A stretch of DNA of 64,000 bases from Neglectibacter sp. X58 (GCF_009936035.1 NZ_QWEO01000004.1:1-64000), one strand, 5' to 3'. Positions 38,701 to 46,920 are shown, counted from the first letter of the stretch. Notes: generated by a model from the sequence alone, not told the origin. Translations and numbers: made by a program.

Positions 38701-39197
38701 ATCTGATCCTCCCGGGTATACCCGCAGCTTACCAACGCTCCCAGCAACTCCTCCGGGGAAAGGCGCGCCCCGGCTTCCAGGGCAAACAGCCGGGAGGAAA
38801 GCTCTTCTGGGCCTAGGGTGTATTGCAGGGCCGCGTCCATGCAGGCCACCACGCAGTCGCACAGGCCGCTTTGCAGGCTGGAAAGGGCTTCTATCCGAAG
38901 CTGCTCATATTCATGGGAGGCTCCCGCTGTGTCCCGGAAGTTAAAGTCCCGCAAAGGATACTGGGCCACCCGCAGCCCCAGGGCCGTTAAGTCCTGGGAA
39001 AACCGCTGGCCCTCCCCCTCGTCCGCCGCAATGACCAGGGCCTTGCGCCCGGTTTCCCGGCACAGGGAGGCTATTACCAGGCATTTGTGTATCCCGGAAA
39101 GCCCTGTTACAGCCCCGGGCAGGGCGCCCGCCCGCACCGCCCGGCTGAGATTCATATATTCCGGGGAGTGTTTCAGCGCGTTAAAAAGAAATTTCAT
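35706..39197 (-). CDS. mfd: Transcription-repair coupling factor
   Basis: DNA translocase that removes RNA polymerase stalled at lesions and recruits UvrA, 1163 residues. N-terminal UvrB-like modules (FSHRGGIVDFFSPSA), the RNA-polymerase-interacting domain (LSPGDYVVHAAHGIGIFEG), then the RecG-like motor with Walker A CGDVGFGKTEVALRAAFK, DEEQ box (VIIDEEQRFGV), SATPIPRTLNMAL, and the TRCF C-terminal domain. ATG 39197 is preceded by AAGGAGGAGCC; an upstream in-frame ATG at 39236 has no ribosome site. It lies just after pth, the common order. Confidence 0.97.
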   Translation of the reverse strand: MKFLFNALKHSPEYMNLSRAVRAGALPGAVTGLSGIHKCLVIASLCRETGRKALVIAADEGEGQRFSQDLTALGLRVAQYPLRDFNFRDTAGASHEYEQLRIEALSSLQSGLCDCVVACMDAALQYTLGPEELSSRLFALEAGARLSPEELLGALVSCGYTREDQIEGTGQFSHRGGIVDFFSPSAREPVRVEFWGDEIDSISFFDPQSQRRTEPAGRVDLAPCVEVLPKNTGALIKKIEKLAASLRGKRAPKAREVLEGEAQKLKDGLHLGSMDKFISLVYEKPATLFDYFPAETSLLFFSEGNKLKERMRTTLWQWGEDVKAYLEEGLLCKGLDMFSETWEYALSQAERTPALFLDVFARGSYEVPTRTLVNMTVRQFPVWGGGVELLMEDLSALLREKRACVVLSGTRRAGEALAQDLKQAGLPAAYVESPSTCQKGTVTVTEGTLSAGFDLPNAQFSLLTHGRLGAVKQKKKKRDKNSKEISSLSELSPGDYVVHAAHGIGIFEGIHKLEMNGILKDYIKVRYAKSDTLYVPVTQLDMVSKYIGPREDAGVKLHRLGGQEWQKQKARVRAAVKDIARELIQLYAQRMQEKGYAFPPDGEWQRDFENRFAFDETEDQLRCVGEIKDDMEKESPMDRLLCGDVGFGKTEVALRAAFKCITAGKQCAILVPTTILAWQHYQTILRRMEGFPVDVELLSRFRTPKQQEEILRRVKRGSVDVVVGTHRLVSKDVGFKDLGLVIIDEEQRFGVAQKEKLKTLCKSADVLTLSATPIPRTLNMALSGIRDMSVIEEAPHDRHPVQTYVLEYDQGVINDAIFRELRRGGQVYFLHNDVASIERVAARIQQNVPQARIGIGHGKMNEEELSEVWRQLLDHEIDILVCTTIIETGVDVPTANTLIIDNADRMGLSQLHQLRGRVGRSNRRAYAYLTYAPNKALTEIAQKRLSAIREFTEFGSGFKIAMRDLEIRGAGNILGGEQHGHMETVGYDMYIRLLSEAVGLMKGEEPKRPVDEGCLVDMQVQAHIPESYIESLNLRLDVYRRIAEVETESDAMDVTDELIDRFGDPPPAVQGLIDIALLRNTASRLGITEVKQQGEALLLYVAQLDMGQVGALIKLMQGRVLLSAGSRPYLSVKLQGREPLEALSEVLSAMEEAGGPVDRAEGK

Positions 39198-39292
39198 GGC
39201 TCCTCCTTGGTTGGGGCAAAGCCCCGGCTTCCGCATAAGGAGCCTTTTCCTGAAAAGGGCTTCCTTATGCCTCCTCCAAAAACCTTTGTGCT

Positions 39293-39892
39293 TCAGCTAT
39301 TATACAGATTCATGGCCCTGTCCAGCTCTCCCTTGGCGATAAGCTCGCAGGCGGCGCAGGCGTTTTCCAGGGCTGTGCCCAGGGCTTCCCGCTCCTTGTC
39401 TGTAAATTTGGACAGTACCCAGTCCGCCAGGTTATAGTCGGGATGGGGCTTCTGGCCCACCCCGATTTTTATCCGGGGAAACTGATCCGACCCGGAGAGA
39501 TAGATGATATTCTTCATGCCGTTGTGGCCGCCGGCGCTGCCCTTGCGGCGGATGCGCAGGCGCCCCGGGGGCAGACTGATATCGTCAAACAGAATGAGCA
39601 CCCGCTCCGGAGGCAGCTTGTAAAAGGCCATGGCCTCCTGCACAGCCTGCCCGCTCAGGTTCATAAAGGTGCCGGGCTTTAAAAGCAGGGCGCGCCTGCC
39701 GCCCAGGGTACACTCCCCCACTGTGCCTTTAAATTTTATCCGCTTTATTTCCGAATGATGCTTTTCCGCCAGCAAATCCAGGGCCATAAAGCCCGCGTTG
39801 TGCCGGGTGTTTTCATATTCCCTGCCGGGGTTTCCCAGCCCCACCGCCAGAAAATCCACCGGGCCTGCCGCCGGTTTCTTCCAAAAGGGCAT
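39293..39892 (-). CDS. pth: Peptidyl-tRNA hydrolase
   Basis: Recycles peptidyl-tRNA released from the ribosome. 199 residues with the family motifs AVGLGNPGREYENTRHNAGF (catalytic His in the RHNAGF part), TFMNLSGQAV and GSAGGHNGMKNI. ATG 39892 follows AAAGGAGGGCTTTT; longer frames to 40012 are not used. mfd follows 95 bp downstream. Confidence 0.96.
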   Translation of the reverse strand: MPFWKKPAAGPVDFLAVGLGNPGREYENTRHNAGFMALDLLAEKHHSEIKRIKFKGTVGECTLGGRRALLLKPGTFMNLSGQAVQEAMAFYKLPPERVLILFDDISLPPGRLRIRRKGSAGGHNGMKNIIYLSGSDQFPRIKIGVGQKPHPDYNLADWVLSKFTDKEREALGTALENACAACELIAKGELDRAMNLYNS

Positions 39893-40027
39893 AAAAGCCC
39901 TCCTTTCCGCCATATGCAACGCCTGACGGCGGATAGGGACTGCACCCCACCCGCCTGCGTTGTTCCTCTTTACTTTCCGCGCCCTTAAAAAAGTCCGCGC
40001 CCCCATTTTCATGGGAGCGCGGAACGC

Positions 40028-40111
40028 TGGTGCGCGAGACGGGACTTGAACCCGTACGTCGAAGACACACGCACCTCAAACGTGCCTGTCTGCCAGTTCC
40101 AGCACTCGCGC
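40028..40111 (-). tRNA. tRNA-Leu (GAG)
   Basis: 84 bases with encoded CCA. Acceptor GCGCGAG/CTCGCGC, long variable arm (TGTCTTCGACG) typical of leucine tRNA, T arm ACGGGTTCAAGTCCCGT. With anticodon stem CACGT/GCGTG the loop TTGAGGT gives anticodon GAG. Confidence 0.88.
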
Positions 40112-40125
40112 AAATTACGTGTTGT

Positions 40126-40154
40126 ATTATACCATCCAAATCCGCTCTTGTCAA
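40126..40154 (-). promoter_or_regulatory. tRNA-Leu promoter
   Basis: TTGACA (40149-40154), 17 bases, TATAAT (40126-40131) on the minus strand: full consensus. Confidence 0.9.
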
Positions 40155-40238
40155 GCGGTATTTCCTTTTTTTACATTTTGACGGATGGCACAATAAAAAC
40201 AACGCTTTGCGGCAGGCTGAAACCATATCCCGGGAAAG

Positions 40239-42194
40239 CTATTCCAGCTCAAAGGCACCTGTGTAAAGCTGGTAGTATTTCCCCTTCTGGGCAATAAGCT
40301 CTTTATGGCTGCCCCGCTCGATAATGCGGCCCAGCTCCAGCACCATAATGCTGTCGGAATTCTGCACAGTGGAAAGCCTGTGGGCGATGACAAACACAGT
40401 GCGGCCCTGCATCAGCCCGTCCATACCCTGCTGCACCAGGCGTTCGGTGCGGGTGTCGATGGAAGAGGTGGCCTCGTCCAGCACCATCACAGGGGGATCT
40501 GCCACAGCCGCCCGGGCAATGGCCAGAAGCTGCCGCTGGCCCTGGGAAAGGCTGCCCCCGTCCCCGGAGAGCACTGTGTCATAGCCCTTTGGCAGGCGGC
40601 GGATGAAGCTGTCGGCGTTTGCAAGCTTTGCCGCCGCTTCCACCTCCTCGTCGGTGGCGTCAAGCTTTCCGTAGCGGATGTTGTCCCCCACCGTCCCGGT
40701 GAACAGGTTGGTGTCCTGGAGCACAATGCCCAAAGAGCGGCGGAGATCCGGCTTTTTAATCTTGTTGATGTTGATGCCGTCATAGCGGATTTTCCCGTCC
40801 GCAATGTCATAGAAGCGGTTTATCAGGTTGGTGATGGTGGTTTTGCCCGCGCCTGTGGCCCCTACAAAGGCCACCTTCTGCCCGGGCTGGGCCTCCAAAG
40901 ACACGTCGTGGAGCACCAGCTTTTCCTCATTGTAGCCGAAGTCCACCTCCCGCAGTTCCACCCGGCCTGTCAGCCGGGTGTAGGTGACAGATCCATCGTG
41001 GTGGGGGTGCTTCCAGGCCCACAGCCCTGTGCGCTCCGCTGTCTCCGCAAGCTTTCCGTCCACCTCTTTTGCGTTCACCAGGGTGACATACCCCTCGTCC
41101 TGCTCTGGGGCCTCATCCATCACGTCAAAGATGCGCTCGGCTCCGGCCAGGGCCATAATGATGGTGTTGAACTGCTGGGAAATCTGGCTGATGGGCTGGG
41201 TGAAGCTGCGGCTTAGCTGCAAAAACGCCGCGATGCCTCCCAGGGTCAGCCCGCCTATGCCGGAAAGGGACAGGGCGCCTCCGGCAATGGCGATGAGCAC
41301 ATACTGCAAGTGGCCCAGGTTGTTCATAACCGGCCCCATAATGTTGGCGTAGCTGTTGGCAGCGTCCGCTTCCCGGCGCAGTTCCTCGTTGAGAGCGTCA
41401 AAGTCCTCTTTGGCTTTGTCCTCATGGCAGAACACCTGCACCACCTTCTGCCCGGTGACCAGCTCTTCGATAAAGCCGTTCACCGCCCCCAAGGCCCGCT
41501 GCTGCCGGACGAAATACTTGCCGCTCTGCCCGCCGATATGCTTGGTTACCGCCAGCATGAAAGCCACGAACAGGACTACCAGAGCCGTGAGGGGGATGCT
41601 GGTGGTTACCATGGCGCAGAACACGGAAACCACTGTGATCACCGAGGAAAAGGCCTGGGGGATTCCCTGGGAAATCATCTGCCGCAGGGTGTCGGTGTCG
41701 TTAGTGTAGCGGCTCATCAGGTCGCCGTGGGTGTGGGTGTCGAAATACTTGATAGGCAAGGCCTGCATGTGGGAGAACAAATCGTCCCGGATTTTTTTCA
41801 GCATTCCCTGGGAAATGCCCACCATCAGCCAGTTATATAGGAAGGTGGAGCCAACGCCTAAAAGGTAGATAAGCGCCATCCTGCCAATGGCCCCCAGCAG
41901 GGCCGCCATCCCCTGCCCTACACTGGAAAAGGCCTGGGACGTGCCGGCATATACTGCCATAAGGGGTTCGATGTAATCGTCAATGAGGGTTTGCAGGAAC
42001 ATGGATCCAAGCACCCCGGCCACAGCGCTTAGCAGGATGCAAAGAAGCACCACGGCAAACCGCGCCTGATACCCCCGGCCCAAATAGCTTAACAGCCGTT
42101 TTATGGTTTTCCCCTGGTTTTTAGGCCCCTGGCCTTTTACAAAGGCTCCCGGCCCCCGGCCCGGAGGGCCTCCGTGTACTCTAGGCTGCGCCAT
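40239..42194 (-). CDS. ABC exporter half-transporter (heterodimer partner 1)
   Basis: 651 residues (ATG 42194; ATG 42200 also possible) with six N-terminal membrane helices and a C-terminal ATPase: Walker A FVGATGAGKTTITNL, signature LSQGQRQLLAIARA, Walker B PVMVLDEATSSID. An extra segment of about 60 residues (VDGKLAETAERTGLWAWKHP) sits between the two parts, as in the TmrB/LmrD-type partner. It overlaps the end of the second exporter gene by 14 bp, and both follow a MarR regulator, so a drug-responsive heterodimeric exporter is likely. The signature LSQGQ deviates from LSGGQ. Confidence 0.93.
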   Translation of the reverse strand: MAQPRVHGGPPGRGPGAFVKGQGPKNQGKTIKRLLSYLGRGYQARFAVVLLCILLSAVAGVLGSMFLQTLIDDYIEPLMAVYAGTSQAFSSVGQGMAALLGAIGRMALIYLLGVGSTFLYNWLMVGISQGMLKKIRDDLFSHMQALPIKYFDTHTHGDLMSRYTNDTDTLRQMISQGIPQAFSSVITVVSVFCAMVTTSIPLTALVVLFVAFMLAVTKHIGGQSGKYFVRQQRALGAVNGFIEELVTGQKVVQVFCHEDKAKEDFDALNEELRREADAANSYANIMGPVMNNLGHLQYVLIAIAGGALSLSGIGGLTLGGIAAFLQLSRSFTQPISQISQQFNTIIMALAGAERIFDVMDEAPEQDEGYVTLVNAKEVDGKLAETAERTGLWAWKHPHHDGSVTYTRLTGRVELREVDFGYNEEKLVLHDVSLEAQPGQKVAFVGATGAGKTTITNLINRFYDIADGKIRYDGININKIKKPDLRRSLGIVLQDTNLFTGTVGDNIRYGKLDATDEEVEAAAKLANADSFIRRLPKGYDTVLSGDGGSLSQGQRQLLAIARAAVADPPVMVLDEATSSIDTRTERLVQQGMDGLMQGRTVFVIAHRLSTVQNSDSIMVLELGRIIERGSHKELIAQKGKYYQLYTGAFELE

Positions 42195-43914
42195 GGCCAT
42201 CCTCTCCCTTCTGCTGCGATTCATATACTTCCCGGTAAATGGCGCTCTTTTCCATCAGTTCCTCATGGGTGCCCGCATCCGCTATCTTACCGCCATCCAG
42301 CACGATAATCTGGTCGGCATCCTGGACAGAGGCTACCCGCTGGGCAATGATGATTTTCGTGGTGCCGGGGATTTCCTCCCGGAAGGCCTGGCGGATGAGG
42401 GCGTCTGTGCGGGTGTCCACCGCGCTGGTGGAATCGTCTAAAATAAGGATTTTCGGCTTTTTCAGCAAGGCCCTGGCAATGCACAGCCGCTGCTTCTGCC
42501 CGCCGGACACATTGGAGCCTCCCTGCTCGATATAGGTGTCATAGCCCTCTGGGAACTGCCGGATAAACCCGTCTGCCTGGGCCAGCTCGCACACATGGGC
42601 AAGCTCCTCGTCTGTGGCCCTTTCATTGCCCCAGCGCAGGTTTTCCTTGATGGTGCCGGAGAAAAGCTCGTTTTTTTGCAGCACCATGGCAACCTCCTCC
42701 CGCAAGGCCCGGAGGGTATAGTCCCGCACGTCCGCGCCGCCCACCAGCACCCGGCCCCCGGTGCAGTCATACAGCCGGGGGATAAGCTGCACCAGGCTGC
42801 TTTTGCCAGCGCCTGTGCCCCCCAGAATGCCCACAGTCTGGCCAGAGGCAATTTCCAGGTTAATTTCGGAAAGGCACACACGCCCCTCCTTTTGATAGCG
42901 GAACTCCACGTTCTCAAAGCGCACAGAGCCGTCTGCCACAGCCGCAAGGCCCTTTTCCCCGTCGCTAATTTCGTTTTCCTCCTCCAGCAGCTCTGTAATG
43001 CGCTCTATGGAAGCCCGGGACATGGTGATCATCACAAAGAACATGGAGAGCATCATCAGGCTCATAAGGATTTGGCTGGCATAGGACAAAAGGCTCATAA
43101 GCTGGCCTGTGGTCATGGAGCCTTTGAAAATCAGCTTTGCCCCAAACCAGGAGATGAGCAGAATGCAGGCATACATGCAAAACTGCATTAACGGTGCGTT
43201 AAAGGCCAGGATTTTTTCCGCCAGGGCCGAATCGTGCCGGATGTCCTCGCTGGCGGCTGTAAACTTCTCCGTCTCGTGCTCCTCCCGCACAAAGGCTTTC
43301 ACCGCCCGAATGCCCCGCAGGTTTTCCTGCACCACCACGTTCAGCCGGTCATAGCGCTTGAACATGCGCTCGAACACCGGGTGGGCCTTGCTGGCGATAA
43401 ACAGCAGACCTGCCCCCAGAACCGGGATGGCGACAAGGAACACCAGGGACAGGCCGGGGTTCAGGTAAAAAGACATGATAAGGGAAAACACCAGCATGGC
43501 AGGCGCCCGCACCGAACGGGTCATCATCTGGAAAGCGTTTTGCAGGTTTGTCACGTCAGTGGTAAGCCGGGTGACAATGCTGGCGGAGGAAAATTTGTCG
43601 ATGTTCCCAAAGGAATAGCCCTGCACCTTGTGGAACATATCCTGCCGCAGGTTGGCTGCAAACCCGGCGGAAGCCTTGGCGGCGCTGCGTCCTGCCAAAA
43701 AACCAAAGGCCAGGGAAATAAGGGTGGCTGCAGCCAGGGCAGCGCCCACCTTGAGGATAGTCCCCATGTCCCCTGCTTCAATGCCCTGGTCAATCAGCAC
43801 TGCCATCAGCAGGGGGATTACCACCTCCATCACCGCTTCCATGGTGACAAAGGCCGGAGCCAGCAAGGCGTCCTTCTTATACTGCCGGACGCTGCCGGCA
43901 AGCTTTCGTATCAT
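42181..43914 (-). CDS. ABC exporter half-transporter (heterodimer partner 2)
   Basis: 577 residues from ATG 43914 (ribosome site AAAGGAAGCGG). Six membrane helices, then an ATPase with Walker A ILGGTGAGKSSLVQLIPRLY, signature SGGQKQRLCIARAL and Walker B ILILDDSTSAVD, where the catalytic Glu is replaced by Asp (LDDS). This is the degenerate site usual in one half of LmrCD/BmrCD-type heterodimers, the partner having the canonical LDEA. Substrate unknown, probably drugs or lipids. Confidence 0.93.
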   Translation of the reverse strand: MIRKLAGSVRQYKKDALLAPAFVTMEAVMEVVIPLLMAVLIDQGIEAGDMGTILKVGAALAAATLISLAFGFLAGRSAAKASAGFAANLRQDMFHKVQGYSFGNIDKFSSASIVTRLTTDVTNLQNAFQMMTRSVRAPAMLVFSLIMSFYLNPGLSLVFLVAIPVLGAGLLFIASKAHPVFERMFKRYDRLNVVVQENLRGIRAVKAFVREEHETEKFTAASEDIRHDSALAEKILAFNAPLMQFCMYACILLISWFGAKLIFKGSMTTGQLMSLLSYASQILMSLMMLSMFFVMITMSRASIERITELLEEENEISDGEKGLAAVADGSVRFENVEFRYQKEGRVCLSEINLEIASGQTVGILGGTGAGKSSLVQLIPRLYDCTGGRVLVGGADVRDYTLRALREEVAMVLQKNELFSGTIKENLRWGNERATDEELAHVCELAQADGFIRQFPEGYDTYIEQGGSNVSGGQKQRLCIARALLKKPKILILDDSTSAVDTRTDALIRQAFREEIPGTTKIIIAQRVASVQDADQIIVLDGGKIADAGTHEELMEKSAIYREVYESQQKGEDGHGAA

Positions 43915-43960
43915 ATGCACCGCTTCCTTTCTTTCGTTGGGGGCCTGCCCCAAACCCCGC

Positions 43961-43993
43961 TTAAGAAACTTTTTTAAGGAAAAAGTTTCTTAA
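43961..43993. repeat. Perfect inverted repeat between regulator and exporter
   Basis: TTAAGAAACTTTTT and its complement with a five-base loop. It lies in the 195-bp gap between the MarR gene and the first exporter gene, where it could act as a partial terminator. Confidence 0.6.
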
Positions 43994-44109
43994 AAATCTT
44001 CAAAAACCTTCACAAGTAAGTGTGGCGGATGGGGATGGCTGCCTTGAATTTTTATAAGTTTATATCCTTACAGTACGTTCCCTAACAATATGGGCAGAAA
44101 AGAGCGCTG

Positions 44110-44598
44110 TCACTTCATGGCGCTCTCAGCATTGCCGCGTATCTTGCCGCACAGCCGGAAAAACTCCTGCTTTTCCTCCGGGGAAAGCCCCTGGGAAAGC
44201 TGCTCCTCTGTTTTGCGGATGCACTCCCCCACCCGCTCATGCAGCTCCACTGCCTGCGGGGTCAACTGGATTTTTTTCAGCCGCGCGTCCTCCCCTACAG
44301 ACTGCCGGGTTATCCAGCCGTTTTTTTCCATCAACTGCAAAATGCCCGTCACTGTGGACCGCCGCACCCCGAACTGCTCCTGGATATCCCGTTGGAACAC
44401 ATCCCGGTTCCGGTTTTCATAGAGATACCCCATCACCCAGGTCTGGGTTTTGGTGGGCTTTTCCGCCATGTCCTGAAAGGCCTGCTGATCCACCAGCCGC
44501 TTGCACAAAATGTGCAGCCGGTGTATCTGAAAGCCGATTTCGTCCCAGTGCTCCTTGCGCGGGGCCGGATGCCCCTGAAGAGGTTCGCGATTTTCCAT
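44110..44598 (-). CDS. MarR family transcriptional regulator
   Basis: 162 residues with a winged helix: FQRDIQEQFGVRRSTVTGILQLMEKNGWITR (in parts: FGVRRSTVTGILQL, MEKNGWITRQSVGEDAR), the wing containing the usual Asp-Ala-Arg. MarR proteins repress efflux genes and release DNA on ligand binding. ATG 44598 follows AAAGGAGCAGCCAG. It is the first gene of the unit regulator-exporter-exporter and probably controls its own promoter. Confidence 0.92.
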   Translation of the reverse strand: MENREPLQGHPAPRKEHWDEIGFQIHRLHILCKRLVDQQAFQDMAEKPTKTQTWVMGYLYENRNRDVFQRDIQEQFGVRRSTVTGILQLMEKNGWITRQSVGEDARLKKIQLTPQAVELHERVGECIRKTEEQLSQGLSPEEKQEFFRLCGKIRGNAESAMK

Positions 44599-44627
44599 CT
44601 GGCTGCTCCTTTCCGGGATCCCCCAAT

Positions 44628-44687
44628 CTGTTAGTTCCAAAACTGTTAGGACACTATCATTATACCGTTGCTTTTTTCCCTTGTCAA
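44628..44687 (-). promoter_or_regulatory. Consensus promoter and repeats before the MarR gene
   Basis: TTGACA (44682-44687), 17 bases, TATAAT (44659-44664) on the minus strand. Between it and the gene lies CTGTTAGTTCCAAAACTGTTAG on the plus strand (44628-44649, given as CTGTTAG repeated with AGTTCCAAAACT between), a likely MarR site downstream of the start of transcription. The promoter overlaps the 3' end of the XRE gene. Confidence 0.7.
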
Positions 44688-44962
44688 GTGCTTTTGGAAA
44701 ATTTTGAGGCACCGGGCTTTTCCTTATCCGGGGCAGGCTCCCTGCCCAAAGGCGGCGGGCGCTGGGGATTATCCGTCAGGCACATGATATAGTCCATGGT
44801 GGTGCCGAAAAACTTTGCCAGCACCATCAGGGTTTCCGTAGGCGGCACCCGCTCTCCCCGCTCATATTTGGAAATCAGGGTCTGCTCGATGCCTGTCTGC
44901 ATTTGCAGGCCCACCTGGGTTAGCCGCCGCTTTTTCCGCAGCTCCCGCAAGCGATTTTCCAT
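44684..44962 (-). CDS. XRE family helix-turn-helix regulator
   Basis: 92 residues; an N-terminal HTH_3 domain (LRELRKKRRLTQVGLQMQTG, EQTLISKYERGERVPPTETL) and a short Pro/Lys-rich tail. ATG 44962 has GAGGAGGTGAGCCGG before it. It is transcribed divergently from a small membrane protein gene, and the shared region contains an inverted repeat over a promoter, so it probably represses that gene. Confidence 0.88.
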   Translation of the reverse strand: MENRLRELRKKRRLTQVGLQMQTGIEQTLISKYERGERVPPTETLMVLAKFFGTTMDYIMCLTDNPQRPPPLGREPAPDKEKPGASKFSKST

Positions 44963-45015
44963 CCGGCTCACCTCCTCGCCCCTGTCCTTATAGAACATTT
45001 TGGCATAAAGGAGTA

Positions 45016-45044
45016 TTGACAAAAAGGACGATTTGTCCTATTAT
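45016..45044 (+). promoter_or_regulatory. Promoter with embedded operator
   Basis: TTGACA (45016-45021), 17 bases, TATTAT (45039-45044). The spacer contains the inverted repeat AGGACGATTTGTCCT (45026-45040), AGGAC and GTCCT around a 5-base centre, exactly where a repressor would block polymerase. Confidence 0.75.
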
Positions 45045-45068
45045 AAGGGAGGAAAATTTTTGGAAGGG

Positions 45069-45329
45069 ATGGTGGCGGTGGAAAATAACAGTTCCATGTG
45101 GGAAAAGCTGTACAGGCTTTCTGCCTGGGCGCTCTTTGGGCTTTTGCTGGGGCTGGGAGGAGCCGCAGGCGTTTGGCTGTTTTTTCTAAGCGGGTTTTCC
45201 TTCATTGGCCTGGGGGCAGGAGGCGCTGCGGCAGCCATGGGGTTTGCCTTGGGGACGCGGATGCTTTCCAGCGCCATGCTGCGGCTGGAAAGCCTGGCGG
45301 CTTGCAGCGGGAAACAGCGGAAGCCATAA
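45069..45329 (+). CDS. Small two-helix membrane protein
   Basis: 86 residues with two predicted membrane helices (LSAWALFGLLLGLGGAAGVWLFFL and FIGLGAGGAAAAMGFALGTRM, each given in part: AWALFGLLLGLGGAAGVWLF, IGLGAGGAAAAMGFALG). I do not recognise a family. ATG 45069 lies after GGAAGGG; a GTG at 45078 is possible. It is controlled by the divergent XRE regulator and ends in a terminator, so it forms a self-contained regulator/membrane-peptide module. Confidence 0.65.
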   Translation: MVAVENNSSMWEKLYRLSAWALFGLLLGLGGAAGVWLFFLSGFSFIGLGAGGAAAAMGFALGTRMLSSAMLRLESLAACSGKQRKP

Positions 45330-45330
45330 A

Positions 45331-45372
45331 AAAGTGCGCGGCCCTTTTGCGGGTACGCGCACTTTCTTTGCG
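45331..45372 (+). terminator. Terminator
   Basis: AAAGTGCGCGGCCC paired with GGGTACGCGCACTTT (one bulge), followed by CTTTG. Ends the small membrane protein gene. Confidence 0.8.
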
Positions 45373-45475
45373 GTTTTATTTATGGCAATACCACATAATC
45401 CTAAGTGGTATATGGCGAAAAAAGCTCCCGCGGGATGCCGTTTAAGGCGGAAGCAGGGAATTGTGCGGTGCTGCC

Positions 45476-46246
45476 TTATGCCTTCCTGTTTTTCTCGTAG
45501 AGCAGGTGCAGGCCCTTTAAGAGCAGGTTCGGCTCATAGTGGATTTCCCTTTTGCAATAAGGGTGGACAACTGCCATCAGCCCCCCTGTGGCCACTGCCG
45601 TAACCTTCTCCCCCAGGGCTTCCTCCACCCGGCCGATAAGGCCGTCCAGCATACAGGCGCTGCCATAAATAGCCCCGGCCTGCATACAGTCCACCGTGTT
45701 GGTGCCGATAACCCGGGGCGGGGCTTCCAGATGGATATAGGGAAGCTGGGCCGCCCGGGCGCTGAGGGCGTCTACAGAGGTGCGCAGGCCGGGCATAATC
45801 ATGCCCCCCAGGTGGGCGCCGTTCTTTCCCACCACCGACATAGTGGTGGCAGTGCCCATGTCAAAAATAACCAAGGGCGGGTCGTATGCAGCCAAAGCCG
45901 CCACTGCGTCCACCACCCGGTCTGCCCCAAGCTGGGCCGGGTTGTCGATACGGATATCCAGGCCTGTTTTTAGCCCCGCGCCTACAACCAGGAATTCCTT
46001 CCCCGTCATCTGCCGGGCCGCGTCCGCAATGACAGTGCGCAGTTCCGGCACCACGCTGGCTAAAATCCCGCCCTCTAAGCCCTTGGGATCCACCCCCTGC
46101 CGGGAGAGCAGGCCCTCTAAAAGCAGGCTGTATTCGTCTGCTGTCTTGTAGCGGTCGCTGCGGATGCGCAGGGTGAAAAGGAGATTGTCCCCCTCCAGGC
46201 ACCCCAGCACTGTGTTGGTATTGCCTATGTCAATTGCAAGAATCAT
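45476..46246 (-). CDS. coaX: Type III pantothenate kinase
   Basis: First step of coenzyme A synthesis, phosphorylation of pantothenate. 256 residues with the ASKHA-fold motifs ILAIDIGNTNTVLGCLEG (phosphate 1), DNPAQLGADRVVDAVAA and VIFDMGTATTMSVV (phosphate 2). The GTG/ATG start overlaps the end of the ECF S-component gene by 4 bp, which supports a shared vitamin pathway. Confidence 0.95.
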   Translation of the reverse strand: MILAIDIGNTNTVLGCLEGDNLLFTLRIRSDRYKTADEYSLLLEGLLSRQGVDPKGLEGGILASVVPELRTVIADAARQMTGKEFLVVGAGLKTGLDIRIDNPAQLGADRVVDAVAALAAYDPPLVIFDMGTATTMSVVGKNGAHLGGMIMPGLRTSVDALSARAAQLPYIHLEAPPRVIGTNTVDCMQAGAIYGSACMLDGLIGRVEEALGEKVTAVATGGLMAVVHPYCKREIHYEPNLLLKGLHLLYEKNRKA

Positions 46247-46920
46247 GCTTTCTCCTCCTGTTCCCTGTTGGGGATAACGCGGGCCTTGTCAAGCCCCGCG
46301 CATACAGCCCCGCAAAGCACTGCCGCCGCTATGGCCTCGGGAATGCCGTTTGCCAGCATAATGCTTAAAATGGCCCCACTAACCAGGGTATGGGAAATGC
46401 CCTGGGCCGCGGCAAAAGCCTCTCCCAGCACAAGGCCCATCAGGCCCATTACCAACACGGTGTTCACCGCCGCGCCGGCAATCCCCGCCAGCACAAAACC
46501 TGCCCCGCGTCCCCAGGCCCTTCCCTTTGCCAGCCGGGACATGCCGGCAAATACGAACCAGGGCACCGCGCCTGTAAGGATGCGGGGCACAAGGCAGATC
46601 AGCAGCGCCCACAGGCTGCCCTTGTCCGTTCCGGGCAGGGGCACAAAGGGGGAAAAGGCAAAGCTTAAAAGGCTGGGGGCCATGGTGTTTTTCCAAAGGC
46701 TGACAAGGCCGAAAAGAGCGCCCAGCCCAGCCCCCCGCTTAGGGCCAAGAACCACAGAGCCGATAATGACCGGCACATGCAGGATGGTGGCCTTGATAAG
46801 GGGCAGGTCGATAAGCCCCAAAGGCGTGAAAGCCATTAAGAGAATAATGGCGGCGAACAGGGCAGTGAGCACCAGCTCCTGCATGGGACGGGCGGGGTGT
46901 GCTGTTTTGCTTTCCATCAT
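46243..46920 (-). CDS. ECF transporter S component, probably for pantothenate
   Basis: Substrate-binding membrane subunit of an energy-coupling-factor uptake system, 225 residues and six helices. The first helix VLTALFAAIILLMAFTPLG and KATILHVPVIIGSVVLGPKRGAGLGALFGLVSL (in part: ATILHVPVIIGSVVLGP) match the S-component family. Because it is translationally coupled to coaX, pantothenate is the best substrate guess (PanT-like). The ATPase and T subunits are not in the window, as expected for a shared ECF module. Confidence 0.85.
   Translation of the reverse strand: MMESKTAHPARPMQELVLTALFAAIILLMAFTPLGLIDLPLIKATILHVPVIIGSVVLGPKRGAGLGALFGLVSLWKNTMAPSLLSFAFSPFVPLPGTDKGSLWALLICLVPRILTGAVPWFVFAGMSRLAKGRAWGRGAGFVLAGIAGAAVNTVLVMGLMGLVLGEAFAAAQGISHTLVSGAILSIMLANGIPEAIAAAVLCGAVCAGLDKARVIPNREQEEKA

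Noticed and set aside
45373-45420. A possible fourth copy of the leader element (TTTATGGC, ATACCAC/GTGGTAT, ATATGGCGA)
   Set aside because: The resemblance is short, there is no ribosome site or following plus-strand gene, and the inner stem is missing; chance cannot be excluded.
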